This document shows positions 7,817 through 17,019 of a stretch of 64,000 nucleotides of DNA, piece by piece. The notes beneath the pieces were generated by a model. That model saw nothing but the letters and a program-made list of their open reading frames with translations. It searched no databases and was not told the DNA's origin. The translations under genes were made by a program, and so were the position numbers. This DNA is from Actinotalea endophytica (GTDB lineage Bacteria > Actinomycetota > Actinomycetes > Actinomycetales > Cellulomonadaceae), in the NCBI RefSeq assembly GCF_025717005.1, contig NZ_JAOVZU010000008.1, positions 99,312 to 163,311 on the forward strand. Reading direction: 5' to 3'. The stretch's first letter is position 1. Each line of letters begins with the position of its first letter.

Positions 7817-8545
7817 ATGGCGTGGGTCGACCAGCCGCTGGTCGGGTTCGACACCGAGACCACCGGCGTCGACGTCGATCGCGACCGGATCGTCACCGCG
7901 GCGATCGTGCGCCGCACCGCGAGCGGGACCACGGTCTCGCGCTGGCTGATCGACCCCGGTGTCGATATCCCGGCGGCCGCCACCGCGGTGCACGGCATCA
8001 CGACCGAGCACGCGAGGGCATGGGGCGTGGCCCCCCGCGAGGCGCTCGACGAGATCGCCGAGACCCTGGCCTCCGCCGTCGTGCGCGCCGAGCCGGTCGT
8101 GGCGTTCAACGCGTCGTTCGACCTGACCCTGCTGGACGCCGAGCTGCGGCGGCACGGGCTGCCCACGCTGCCGGACCGGCTGGGTCACCCGCTCCGCGCC
8201 GTGCTCGACCCGCTGGTGCTCGACCGGCACCTCGACCGCTACCGGCGCGGCAAGCGGCGCCTCGCCGACGTGTGCGCGCACTACGGCGTCGCGGCCGAGG
8301 GCCTCCACGCCGCCGACGCCGACGTGGTGGCGACCCTCGACGTGCTGGCGGCGATGACGCAGGTCTACCCGCAGCTCGCCGGCACCGAGCCCGAGGAGCT
8401 GCACCGCCGGCAGGTCGACGCCCACCGGCTCTGGGCGGAGTCGTTCAACGCGTGGCGCCGGGACCAGGGGCTCGCCGGGCCCGGGGCCGAGACCACCTGG
8501 CCGTGCCGGGACGCGCGGCACCTCGGGGGCGCTGCGGTCGCCTGA
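7817..8545 (+). CDS. DnaQ-like DEDDh 3'-5' exonuclease
   Basis: This 242-residue single-domain nuclease has all DEDDh motifs. FDTETTGVD (residues about 10-18) supplies Asp and Glu, and FNASFDLTLL supplies the second Asp. HAADADV supplies His and the last Asp, which bind two metal ions. The VHGIT segment is typical of DnaQ/epsilon-type enzymes. There is no polymerase, BRCT or GIY-YIG domain, so it is a free exonuclease for proofreading, repair or RNA trimming. ATG at 7817 follows GGGAGG by 6 nt. It converges on the phosphatase gene with a 1-nt gap. Confidence 0.85.
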   Translation: MAWVDQPLVGFDTETTGVDVDRDRIVTAAIVRRTASGTTVSRWLIDPGVDIPAAATAVHGITTEHARAWGVAPREALDEIAETLASAVVRAEPVVAFNASFDLTLLDAELRRHGLPTLPDRLGHPLRAVLDPLVLDRHLDRYRRGKRRLADVCAHYGVAAEGLHAADADVVATLDVLAAMTQVYPQLAGTEPEELHRRQVDAHRLWAESFNAWRRDQGLAGPGAETTWPCRDARHLGGAAVA

Positions 8546-8546
8546 G

Positions 8547-9343
8547 TCAGGCCCGCGGGTCCGGCAGCATCAGGCCGCGCACCCGGTCGAACGCGTCGGC
8601 GCTCCCCGCGGCGATCATCGGACCGGCCAGCCCGGTCGCCCGGTACGGGCTCGCGTCGACGCCGGCGACGACGCCACCGAGCTCGCGCAGCAGGGCCGTG
8701 CCCGGCGCGTGGTCCCACGGCCACCCGGCCCAGTAGCCGAGCGCGTCGACCTCGCCGTCGGCGAGCGCGGTGTACGAGCGGCCCGCCCACAGCGGCACTC
8801 CGAGACCGACCTCGAGGCCCTCGGCGGCCGAGCGCTCGGCGAGCACGTCGTCGTGGCCGCGGCTCGGCGCGATCCGCAACCGCGGCCGTTCCGGTCGTGC
8901 CGGCGGGGTCAGCCGGGCACCGTCCCGCCAGGCGCCGGACCCGCGCTCGGCGACCCAGGTGTGCCCGCGCGACGGCAGACAGATCCACCCGGCCACCGGC
9001 TCGCCCGCCTCGACCAGGGCAACCATGATCGCGTAGTCCGGCGCACCCTCCACGAACGCGCGCGTACCGTCGATCGGGTCGACCAGGAAGGCCCGCTCGA
9101 GCTCGGGAAGCGCGCTGAGCAGAGCCGGATCAGCCGCCGTCGCCTCCTCGCCGACCACCGGCACGTCGGGCGCGATCGCGGTCAGCCCGGCGGTGATCGC
9201 GTCCTCGGCCGCGGTGTCGACGACGGTCACCAGGTCGCCGGGGCCCTTCGCGCTGACGTCGTCCTCGGACAGGTCCCGGAAGCGAGGTAGCACCAGCTCG
9301 TAGGCGACCCGCTCGACCAGGTCCGTGACCGCGGAGATCTCCA

Positions 9344-9344
<1 letters not shown>
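8547..9344 (-). CDS. Inositol monophosphatase-family phosphatase
   Basis: This 265-residue Mg-dependent phosphatase has the three family signatures: VGEEAT (about residues 62-67), the metal-binding DPIDGTRAFV and the C-terminal WPWDHAPGTALL. The family covers inositol-1-phosphatase, histidinol-phosphatase HisN and 3',5'-bisphosphate nucleotidase, and sequence alone does not separate them. Histidinol phosphatase is a reasonable actinobacterial guess. Its ATG overlaps the guaB stop by one base (TGATG), so it is probably translated by coupling from guaB. Confidence 0.85.
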
Positions 9345-10927
<1,583 letters not shown>

Positions 10928-11563
10928 TCAGCTGATCAGGCCGGTCCGCAGCCCGATCGCGACCGCCTGGGCCCGGTCCGCGGCACCGAGCTTGCGGAAC
11001 AGACGCCGGGCGTGGGTCTTGACGGTGTCCTCCGAGAGGAAGAGCTCGGCGCCGATCTGCGCGTTCGAACGGCCGTGGCTCATGCCCGCGAGCACCTCGA
11101 GCTCGCGGCGGGTCAGCTCGGACGTCCCGGGCTGCCGTCGGCCGGGCACCGCCTGGAGGGTGGGGCCACCGGCGGACCGCTGGGTCTGCTGCGGGACACC
11201 GGTCGGCAGACCGTGGGCGGCCACCGCGGCCAGCTCGCTGCGGTCGACGTCGGGGGGCAGGTAGCCGCGTGCGCCGAGCGAGACCGCGCGGTCCAGGGTG
11301 ATCTCGTCCCCGGGCACGGCGAGCATGATGACGGTCGCGTCCGCGCCGAGGCCACGGATCCGGCGCAGCGCCTCGATGGCGCCCACGCCGGGCAGGTGTG
11401 CGTCGAGCAGGACCAGGGCGGGTGAGGTGCGCCGCACCAGCGCGATCAGCTCCTCGGCCGTCGCCGCGGACCGCGCGGGTACGAGTGCCGGCACGCCGTG
11501 CGCGGCCGCGACGATCCGGTCGCGGACGCCGGCCGAGCCGTGACACACGATGACGCCGGTCAT
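10928..11563 (-). CDS. bldM: BldM-like atypical response regulator
   Basis: This 211-residue NarL/LuxR-type regulator has a receiver domain at about residues 1-115 and a LuxR helix-turn-helix at about 145-208. The HTH (MSHGRSNAQIGAELFLSED and following residues) closely resembles Streptomyces BldM as I remember it. The receiver keeps Asp54 (LVLLDAHLPG). It lacks the acidic pair (VIVCHG instead of VDD) and the switch lysine (GYLPPDV). Phosphorylation control is therefore unlikely, as described for BldM. ATG at 11563 has AGGAGG 6 nt upstream. It sits between guaB and a MerR gene on the same strand. Confidence 0.8.
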   Translation of the reverse strand: MTGVIVCHGSAGVRDRIVAAAHGVPALVPARSAATAEELIALVRRTSPALVLLDAHLPGVGAIEALRRIRGLGADATVIMLAVPGDEITLDRAVSLGARGYLPPDVDRSELAAVAAHGLPTGVPQQTQRSAGGPTLQAVPGRRQPGTSELTRRELEVLAGMSHGRSNAQIGAELFLSEDTVKTHARRLFRKLGAADRAQAVAIGLRTGLIS

Positions 11564-11717
11564 CTGGCTCCTCCTGGTCGTCCCGGGCGGCGGGCGCCGC
11601 CCGATGATCACGGCGAAGTGCCGTGCGACTACCTCATCGGCCAGGAAGGGGCGCGACCTTAGGCCCGGACGCGGGTGAACCCGCCATAGCCCGGACGGGT
11701 GAACCCTGCGGAGCGGC

Positions 11718-12620
11718 TCAGCCGGCGACCGCGACGACCTCGTGGCACGCCCCGCCCAGGCTGCGCACGTGGTGCGCACCCGACGGCGCCACGCCGCGCC
11801 CCCGACGGTGCCAGAACACCGTGAGATCGGCGTCACGGGCCCCGAGCTGCGTCACGAGCTCGACCGCGAGCGGCGGCTCGGCGGCACCCACCAGCACGAC
11901 GACCGCTCCGACCTCGGCACCGTGGACCGCGTCGGCGAGCGCGTCCGCGTCGCCACCGGTGAGCACCGCGGCGGGCACCCCGAGCGGCGCGAGGGCGCCG
12001 GTCAGCACGTGCGCCTCGAGGTCGGTGGCCGCACCGACCGGAACGACCAGGGCCCTCGGCAGGGCCTCGCGCTCGCCGCTCCTCGCGACCTGCGCGGCGG
12101 TGCGGCTGCGCAGCTCGGCGTAGGCGGCGCCCTCCAGGCGGTGGCACGCGCTGTCGCCCGCGGTCTCGAACGTCGGCTCGGCGGTGAGCGCGACGATCGC
12201 GGGGCCGACGAGGTCGGCGTACCAGGCGAGCGTGTCGCGCGGGTGCACCCGGGCGAGGAGCCAACGCACGGCCGCGGTGTCCGCCGCCCGGGCCGCCCGG
12301 ACCAGGGCCTCGGGATCGGCGGGCATCTCGACGTCGGCGTACGCGTCGAGCACATCGGCCTCGGACGGGCCGGTCACCGGGGTACCGCTCGCGAGGGCCG
12401 AGCGCGCCGCCTCGCTGGGGGCGACCCCTTCGAGGGTGAGGCGTCGCATGGTCATGAGCCGCGCGACGTCCTCCGGGGAGTACCGGCGGTGCGCTCCGGC
12501 GCTGTGCTCGCTCGGCCCGAGCCCGTAGCGGCGGTCCCAGGTGCGCAGCGTCGCCGGAGCGACGCCGAGACGCCGGGCGACGGCCGCGACGGTGAGGGCG
12601 GCCTCGGGCTCGGCGGTCAC
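11718..12620 (-). CDS. MerR-family regulator with degenerate cobalamin-type domain
   Basis: This 300-residue protein has an N-terminal MerR winged HTH (residues 9-75, LGVAPATLRTWDRRYGL), a helical linker/cap (about 95-180) and a C-terminal Rossmann-like segment. The layout is that of CarH/LitR-type B12 photoreceptors. The C-terminal segment (PVGAATDLEAHVLTGALAP) lacks the cobalamin-ligating His at the position expected from CarH (ExHxxG). It probably does not bind B12 in the usual way. The GTG start has GGAGGA 6 nt upstream. It is divergent from whiD, sharing a 270-nt regulatory region, so control of whiD or itself is likely. Confidence 0.78.
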   Translation of the reverse strand: MTAEPEAALTVAAVARRLGVAPATLRTWDRRYGLGPSEHSAGAHRRYSPEDVARLMTMRRLTLEGVAPSEAARSALASGTPVTGPSEADVLDAYADVEMPADPEALVRAARAADTAAVRWLLARVHPRDTLAWYADLVGPAIVALTAEPTFETAGDSACHRLEGAAYAELRSRTAAQVARSGEREALPRALVVPVGAATDLEAHVLTGALAPLGVPAAVLTGGDADALADAVHGAEVGAVVVLVGAAEPPLAVELVTQLGARDADLTVFWHRRGRGVAPSGAHHVRSLGGACHEVVAVAG

Positions 12621-12654
12621 CGCGGCTCCTCCGCCGCGTCCCCGGTGCAGCACA

Positions 12655-12820
12655 TGACGCGATTGTGCCCAACCTCCGGCGCGATTGCCACCAGTGCGGG
12701 GTTCGCGCGCCGGCACGGGGCGCTCAGCCACCGCGGCAGGCCGCCATGACGTCATTCTCCCAGCGAACCACCAGCACATTCACAGTGAATCGTTTGGCTC
12801 AGGACCTTGACGCGATTGTG
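12655..12820 (+). promoter_or_regulatory. merR-whiD divergent regulatory region with repeats
   Basis: A 13-bp direct repeat TGACGCGATTGTG occurs at 12655-12667 and 12808-12820; the second copy overlaps the whiD -35 element. Between them lie two perfect palindromes: ATGACGTCAT (12746-12755) and ATTCAC-A-GTGAAT (12778-12790), the latter 16 nt before the -35. These are candidate operators for the divergent MerR protein, for BldM or for another regulator. Which protein binds is not visible. Confidence 0.55.
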
Positions 12821-12835
12821 AAGCGGTTCTAGGTT
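12807..12835 (+). promoter_or_regulatory. whiD promoter
   Basis: TTGACG (12807-12812) and TAGGTT (12830-12835) with a 17-nt spacer form a good vegetative-type promoter about 57 nt upstream of the whiD ATG. Confidence 0.7.
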
Positions 12836-12892
12836 GGTCGAAGTTCGTCCCGGCCACTCAGCCTCTCGTCCACTCAGCTTGGAGGACCACCC

Positions 12893-13183
12893 ATGACGGA
12901 GATCTCCCGCCTTCCCGGCCCGGTCATGGACCTGTGGGAGTGGCAGTACGAGGGCTCGTGCCGCGAGGCCGACCCGACACTGTTCTTCCACCCGGAGGGT
13001 GAGCGAGGCTCCGCGAGGCGCCGTCGCGCGGCCGCCGCGAAGGCGATCTGCGCCGAGTGCCCGGTGATCAACGAGTGCCGTCAGCACTCCCTCGAGGTGC
13101 GCGAGCCCTACGGCGTGTGGGGCGGCCTCTCCGAGGACGAGCGGGCCGAGATCCTGGCCCGCCGCGTGCGCCGCGCGAGCTGA
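12893..13183 (+). CDS. whiD: WhiB-family redox-sensing regulator, WhiD/WhiB3-like
   Basis: This is a 96-residue iron-sulfur protein. Cys23, Cys53, Cys56 and Cys62 form the C-x29-C-x2-C-x5-C cluster site. The GVWGG turn and basic C-terminus (ARRVRR) contact the sigma factor and DNA. The start MTEISRLPGPVMDLWEWQ and FFHPEGERG segment resemble Streptomyces WhiD (M. tuberculosis WhiB3) rather than WhiB1 or WhiB7. It lies near bldM and guaB as in Streptomyces. ATG follows TTGGAGG by 8 nt. In sporulating relatives WhiD controls late septation; here the role is unknown. Confidence 0.88.
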   Translation: MTEISRLPGPVMDLWEWQYEGSCREADPTLFFHPEGERGSARRRRAAAAKAICAECPVINECRQHSLEVREPYGVWGGLSEDERAEILARRVRRAS

Positions 13184-13244
13184 GGCACGGGCGCTGCCCG
13201 AGGCGGGGCCGGCCCCGAGCCGGTGGATGCGCCTAACCTGAGCT

Positions 13245-13287
13245 GAGACAGCACGACCCGAGACAGCACGACCCGAGACAGCACGAC
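13245..13287. repeat. Tandem 15-bp repeat, 2.9 copies
   Basis: GAGACAGCACGACCC repeats at 13245-13259, 13260-13274 and (first 13 bases) 13275-13287, without mismatches. It runs directly into the terminator hairpin that starts at 13285. It lies in the convergent gap between whiD and groES. Confidence 0.9.
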
Positions 13288-13320
13288 GAAGCCCCGGACC
13301 ACACGGTCCGGGGCTTCGTC
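13285..13320. terminator. Bidirectional terminator between whiD and groES
   Basis: A perfect 16-bp stem (13285-13300 with 13305-13320) closes an ACAC loop. It lies between convergent whiD (+) and groES (-), whose stop codon is 13 bases away. It can serve both transcripts. Confidence 0.85.
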
Positions 13321-13333
13321 GATGGTGCTGGGC

Positions 13334-13627
13334 TCAGCTGACGATCGCGAGGATGTCGCGCGCGGAGAGGATCAGGAACTCCTCGCCGGCGTACTTCACC
13401 TCGGTGCCGCCGTACTTGCTGTAGATGATCTTGTCGCCGACCGACACGTCGACCGGCAGGCGCTGGCCCTTGTCGTCGAACCGGCCCGGGCCGACCGCGA
13501 CGACCTCGCCCTCCTGGGGCTTCTCCTTCGCGGTGTCCGGGATCACCAGACCGGACGCCGTCGTCTGCTCCGCCTCGAGCGGTCGGACGACAACCCGGTC
13601 CTCGAGCGGCTTGATGGAGACCGACAC
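13334..13627 (-). CDS. groES: Co-chaperonin GroES
   Basis: This 97-residue Hsp10 carries the full family pattern: [17 protein letters not shown] start, [23 protein letters not shown], the mobile loop region and [17 protein letters not shown]. It caps the GroEL folding chamber. GTG at 13627 has GGGGAGG 6 nt upstream. A CIRCE operator and its promoter lie about 125-165 nt upstream. No groEL follows, since the next gene is convergent whiD, so groEL must be encoded elsewhere. Confidence 0.96.
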   Translation of the reverse strand: MSVSIKPLEDRVVVRPLEAEQTTASGLVIPDTAKEKPQEGEVVAVGPGRFDDKGQRLPVDVSVGDKIIYSKYGGTEVKYAGEEFLILSARDILAIVS

Positions 13628-13751
13628 TGCGGACCTCCCCTTCACAGTCGTGGGAAACGGATCAGGGCCGCTGGCCCGGTCTCCCGTCGTCGCGGGTGCC
13701 GGTCGACCTGACCGCTGCGGCTGGCGACCCAGCACGGGCCGCCAGGACAGA

Positions 13752-13780
13752 AATCTATGCGTCGCTTAGCACTCGGTCAA
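13752..13780 (-). promoter_or_regulatory. groES promoter
   Basis: On the minus strand TTGACC (13780-13775) and TAGATT (13757-13752) are 17 nt apart. The -35 lies in the CIRCE spacer and one CIRCE arm fills the start of the -35/-10 spacer, so HrcA binding would block RNA polymerase. The leader is about 115 nt. Confidence 0.8.
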
Positions 13781-13792
13781 CACGAGTGCCAG
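13766..13792. promoter_or_regulatory. CIRCE operator (HrcA site)
   Basis: TTAGCACTC (13766-13774), 9 nt, then GAGTGCCAG (13784-13792) matches the CIRCE consensus TTAGCACTC-N9-GAGTGCTAA. Mismatches are confined to the end of the second arm. It predicts heat-shock control of groES by HrcA. Confidence 0.9.
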
Positions 13793-13849
13793 CGGAGGCT
13801 CCCGGCGCGTCCGCCGGGACACGTCACGGCACCCCCACGGCCCACCTGG

Positions 13850-13855
13850 CAGGAT
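13850..13855 (+). promoter_or_regulatory. -10-like hexamer before methyltransferase start
   Basis: CAGGAT is followed by 6 nt and the ATG at 13862. The hexamer can be read as a -10 of a leaderless mRNA or, less well, as a weak AGGA Shine-Dalgarno. Confidence 0.4.
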
Positions 13856-13861
13856 CGACGC

Positions 13862-15055
13862 ATGGACGCCGATGCCCTCCACGCCCTGCTCAGCCCCGAG
13901 GGCTGGGCGCTGCTCGGCGCCCTGCCGCCGTACGACGACCGCATCACCCTCGCGCTGTCCGAGCGGCTGCGCTCGGAGGGCCTCGACCCCACCCTGGTCG
14001 CCGCGGCCCTCACCCAGTCGCGGCTGCGTGCCGCGGGCCGCGCCAAGTTCGACGACTTCGCGGACGGCATGCTGTTCACCCAGTCAGGCCTCGAGCAGGC
14101 CACCCGGTTCACGGTCGCCGCGCGGCACGCCCAGCGGTACGCCGCGGCGGGCTGCACCCGGGTCGCCGACCTCACCTGCGGGATCGGCGGCGACGCGATG
14201 GCGTTCGCGGCCCTCGGCCTGGGCGTCGTCGCGGTGGACACCGACGAGCTCACCGCCGCGGTCGCGACGGTCAACCTCCGGCACTTCCCCGAGGCCGAGG
14301 TCCGCCACGGCGACGGGCTCACGACCGACCTCAGCGGTGTCGACGGCGTGTTCGCCGACCCGGCTCGCCGCACCGCCGCGGGCCGCCGGGCGCACGACCC
14401 GAAGGCCTACTCGCCTCCGCTCGACGACGTGCTCGAACTGCGCGCCCGCGTTCCCGCGCTCGGGGTCAAGGTCGGCCCGGGCATCCCGCACGCGGCGCTG
14501 CCCGAGGGTGCCGAGACGCAGTGGGTCAGCGTGGACGGCGACGTCGTGGAGGCGGGCCTGTGGTTCGGCCCGCTCGCACCGCAGGGCCCTGGGCTCGGTG
14601 CGCTGCTGCTGCGCGGGCGCTCGGCGACCGAGGTGCGCACGCCCCCGGGCGGCGCGCCGGAGGCGGAGGCCGGCCCGCCCGGAGCCTTCCTGTACGAGCC
14701 CGACGGCGCGGTCATCCGCGCAGGCCTGGTGACCCTCGTCGCCCAGGAGGTGCGCGGCCACCTGCTGGACCGCACCATCGCCTACGTGACCTCCGACCAC
14801 CTCGTCGCGACCCCGCTCGCCGCGTCCTACCGCGTGCTGGACGTCCTGCCGTTCGGGGTCAAGCGGCTGCGCACCGCGCTGCGCGAGCGCGGCGTCGGCC
14901 GGGTCACCATCAAGAAGCGCGGCACCGCCGTGGTGCCCGAACAGCTACGCACCCAGCTCGACCTGCGTGGCGACGCAGAGGCCACGATCGTGCTGACCCG
15001 GGTGCGCGGCGCCCAGCAGGTGCTGATCGTCGAACCGGCGACGGAGGGCTCATGA
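13862..15055 (+). CDS. Class I SAM-dependent methyltransferase with THUMP-like C-terminal domain
   Basis: This 397-residue protein has a helical N-terminal region (1-95) and a Rossmann methyltransferase core with SAM motif VADLTCGIGGDAMAFAALG (about 102-120) and acidic VDTDE. A C-terminal domain of about 100 residues (LRERGVGRVTIKKRGTA) resembles the THUMP-like extension of this actinobacterial family. An RNA substrate is plausible but unknown. The FADPARR segment occupies the motif IV position. It is translationally coupled to the next gene by an ATGA overlap. Confidence 0.75.
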   Translation: MDADALHALLSPEGWALLGALPPYDDRITLALSERLRSEGLDPTLVAAALTQSRLRAAGRAKFDDFADGMLFTQSGLEQATRFTVAARHAQRYAAAGCTRVADLTCGIGGDAMAFAALGLGVVAVDTDELTAAVATVNLRHFPEAEVRHGDGLTTDLSGVDGVFADPARRTAAGRRAHDPKAYSPPLDDVLELRARVPALGVKVGPGIPHAALPEGAETQWVSVDGDVVEAGLWFGPLAPQGPGLGALLLRGRSATEVRTPPGGAPEAEAGPPGAFLYEPDGAVIRAGLVTLVAQEVRGHLLDRTIAYVTSDHLVATPLAASYRVLDVLPFGVKRLRTALRERGVGRVTIKKRGTAVVPEQLRTQLDLRGDAEATIVLTRVRGAQQVLIVEPATEGS

Positions 15056-16191
15056 ACACGATCCCGTTCACCCGGTCCGAGCGCTCGACCATCGGCGTCG
15101 AGTGGGAGCTCGCGCTGGTCGACGCCGACTCCGGCGACCTGCGCCAGGTCGCCCAGACCGTCCTGGACGCGGTCGCTCCGCCCGGTGGCGGCGAGCACCC
15201 GAGCATCAAGCAGGAGCTCCTGCTCAACACCGTCGAGATCGTCACCCGGGTGTGCCGGACGGTCGGCGAGGCGGGTCGCGACCTGCAGCGGTCGATCGAG
15301 GAGCTGCGCCGGGTGACCGACCCGCTGCGCGTCGAGCTGATGTGCGCCGGCACGCACCCGTTCGCGCGGTGGAGCCACCAGAAGGTGACCGACAAGCAGC
15401 GCTACGCGACCCTGATCGACCGGACCCAGTGGTGGGGCCGGCAGATGCTCATCTACGGCGTGCACGTGCACGTCGGCATCGAGGACCGCGCCAAGGTCAT
15501 GCCGATCCTGCGGGCCATGCTCACCTACTTCCCGCACATCCAGGCCCTGAGCGCCTCGTCACCGTTCTGGGGCGGCAAGGACACCGGGTACGCGTCGAAC
15601 CGCGCGCTGATGTTCCAGCAGCTGCCCACCGCCGGCCTGCCGTTCCAGTTCGAGACCTGGGAGCAGTTCGAGGCCTACACCGCCGACATGCTGCACGTCG
15701 GCGTGATCGACCAGGTCGACGAGATCCGCTGGGACATCCGCCCCTCGCCCCGCTTCGGGACGCTCGAGATGCGGATCGCGGACGGCTCGCCCAACCTCAC
15801 CGAGGTGCTCGCGTTCGCCGCGCTCATCCACTCCCTGGTCGAGCACTTCTCCACGTTGCTCGACGAGGGCAAGGAGCTGCCGACCCTGCCGCCGTGGTTC
15901 GTGCAGGAGAACAAGTGGCGCTCGGCGCGCTACGGCATGGACGCGATCATCATCCTCAACCGCGCCGGCGACGAGGAGCTCGTCACGGACAACGTCGAGA
16001 AGCTCCTGACCGAGCTGATGCCGACCGCCGAACGCCTCGGCTGCCACGAGGAGCTCGGCCAGCTGCGGACCATCCTGCGCAAGGGCGCGTCGTACCAGCG
16101 GCAGCGGGCCGTGGCCCGGCGCAACGACGGCGACCTCGGCGCCGTGGTCGCGTCCCTGGTCGCCGAGATGCGGGCCGGCCGGCCGCTGTAG
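15052..16191 (+). CDS. ybdK: YbdK-family glutamate-cysteine-ligase-like carboxylate-amine ligase
   Basis: This 379-residue ATP-dependent ligase is of the GCS2 family. IGVEWELALVD at the N-terminus is the glutamate/ATP-binding strand. YGVHVHVGIEDR (about 141-152), SNRALMFQQLP, and RPSPRFGTLEMRIAD are conserved in the family. It forms a gamma-glutamyl-type amide bond. Some members have weak glutamate-cysteine ligase activity, but actinobacteria make mycothiol instead of glutathione, so the real substrate is uncertain. The start overlaps the methyltransferase stop (ATGA). Confidence 0.85.
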   Translation: MNTIPFTRSERSTIGVEWELALVDADSGDLRQVAQTVLDAVAPPGGGEHPSIKQELLLNTVEIVTRVCRTVGEAGRDLQRSIEELRRVTDPLRVELMCAGTHPFARWSHQKVTDKQRYATLIDRTQWWGRQMLIYGVHVHVGIEDRAKVMPILRAMLTYFPHIQALSASSPFWGGKDTGYASNRALMFQQLPTAGLPFQFETWEQFEAYTADMLHVGVIDQVDEIRWDIRPSPRFGTLEMRIADGSPNLTEVLAFAALIHSLVEHFSTLLDEGKELPTLPPWFVQENKWRSARYGMDAIIILNRAGDEELVTDNVEKLLTELMPTAERLGCHEELGQLRTILRKGASYQRQRAVARRNDGDLGAVVASLVAEMRAGRPL

Positions 16192-16380
16192 CGCTCTCGA
16201 CGGCGGACCAGCCCGACGTCGACCACCCGCGCCGCGCAGAGCGGGACCGCGTCGTCGTTGATCGAGGTGCCGTCTGATGTACGTCGAGGTCGACCTACCG
16301 CATTGCCGACCACACCACCGACCACCCGCCCGCCGGCCCACTCCTTCCGCAGCCGGCCGGCGGGGTGCCATGCTGCGCGC

Positions 16381-17019
16381 ATGACGGTGCAGGGGGCGAC
16401 CGGCGAGGCAGCCGCGAGCGACGACCGACGCGCGCGATCCTCGCGCTTCTCGCGTCCGAGGCATCCTGCGTGGTGGATCGCCCTCGGCGTGGCGGTGGTG
16501 CTGCTGGTGACGTGGGCTGTCGTCGCGACCCGCCCCGCACTGGTCGACGCCGGTGCGGCCTACACCGATCCGGTGTTCGTCCAGACCGACGACGGCTGGG
16601 CGAGCGGCACCGAGGTCTGGTCCACCTGGGACACCCCGGACGGCGGCTGGGTGAGTGTCGCCCTGCAGAACACGCGATCGTGGGCGGTCACGGTGTCGGT
16701 GCCGCCGAGAGCTCTCGCCGACCTCGATGTGCAGGTGGCGAACGATGAGGACTGGCTGCACCTGGTCGACCTGCGCCCCGAGTCGCTCGACCTCAGGGAC
16801 AGCGTGCGCGTGCCCCCGCACGGCATCGTCGTGGCTGCGGTGCACGTGAGCGGGCGGTGCTTCGCTATGGCGGGTGGCAGTGCGCGGTTCGCGGATGCGG
16901 TCACCCTCGAGGTGACCGGTCTCGGGCTGACGAGGAACCAGACCCTGGCGCTCCCTGCGCAGTACGAGGCCGGCTACACGACCGACCACACGCCGCCGGC
17001 GGACTGCCCGACGCCCTAG
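16381..17019 (+). CDS. Hypothetical single-pass membrane protein, 212 aa
   Basis: I do not recognise this family. A basic N-terminus (residues 13-32, many Arg) precedes one hydrophobic helix (about 34-53, [19 protein letters not shown]). An extracytoplasmic beta-rich domain of about 150 residues follows, with two cysteines near its end. The topology looks like an anchored exported protein. ATG at 16381 lies 6 nt after CATGCT, a possible leaderless start, and there is no clear SD. It overlaps the convergent tsaD end by 4 nt. Confidence 0.65.
   Translation: MTVQGATGEAAASDDRRARSSRFSRPRHPAWWIALGVAVVLLVTWAVVATRPALVDAGAAYTDPVFVQTDDGWASGTEVWSTWDTPDGGWVSVALQNTRSWAVTVSVPPRALADLDVQVANDEDWLHLVDLRPESLDLRDSVRVPPHGIVVAAVHVSGRCFAMAGGSARFADAVTLEVTGLGLTRNQTLALPAQYEAGYTTDHTPPADCPTP

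Noticed and set aside
13245-13287. Possible CRISPR-like or phage attachment repeat
   Set aside because: The units are contiguous 15-mers without spacers, and no cas, integrase or tRNA gene is nearby.
16192-16380. Possible gene fragment on the minus strand (TSDGTSINDDAVPLCAARVV)
   Set aside because: The peptide is short, has no start or ribosome site, and I could not assign it to a family. I treat the 189-nt gap as non-coding.
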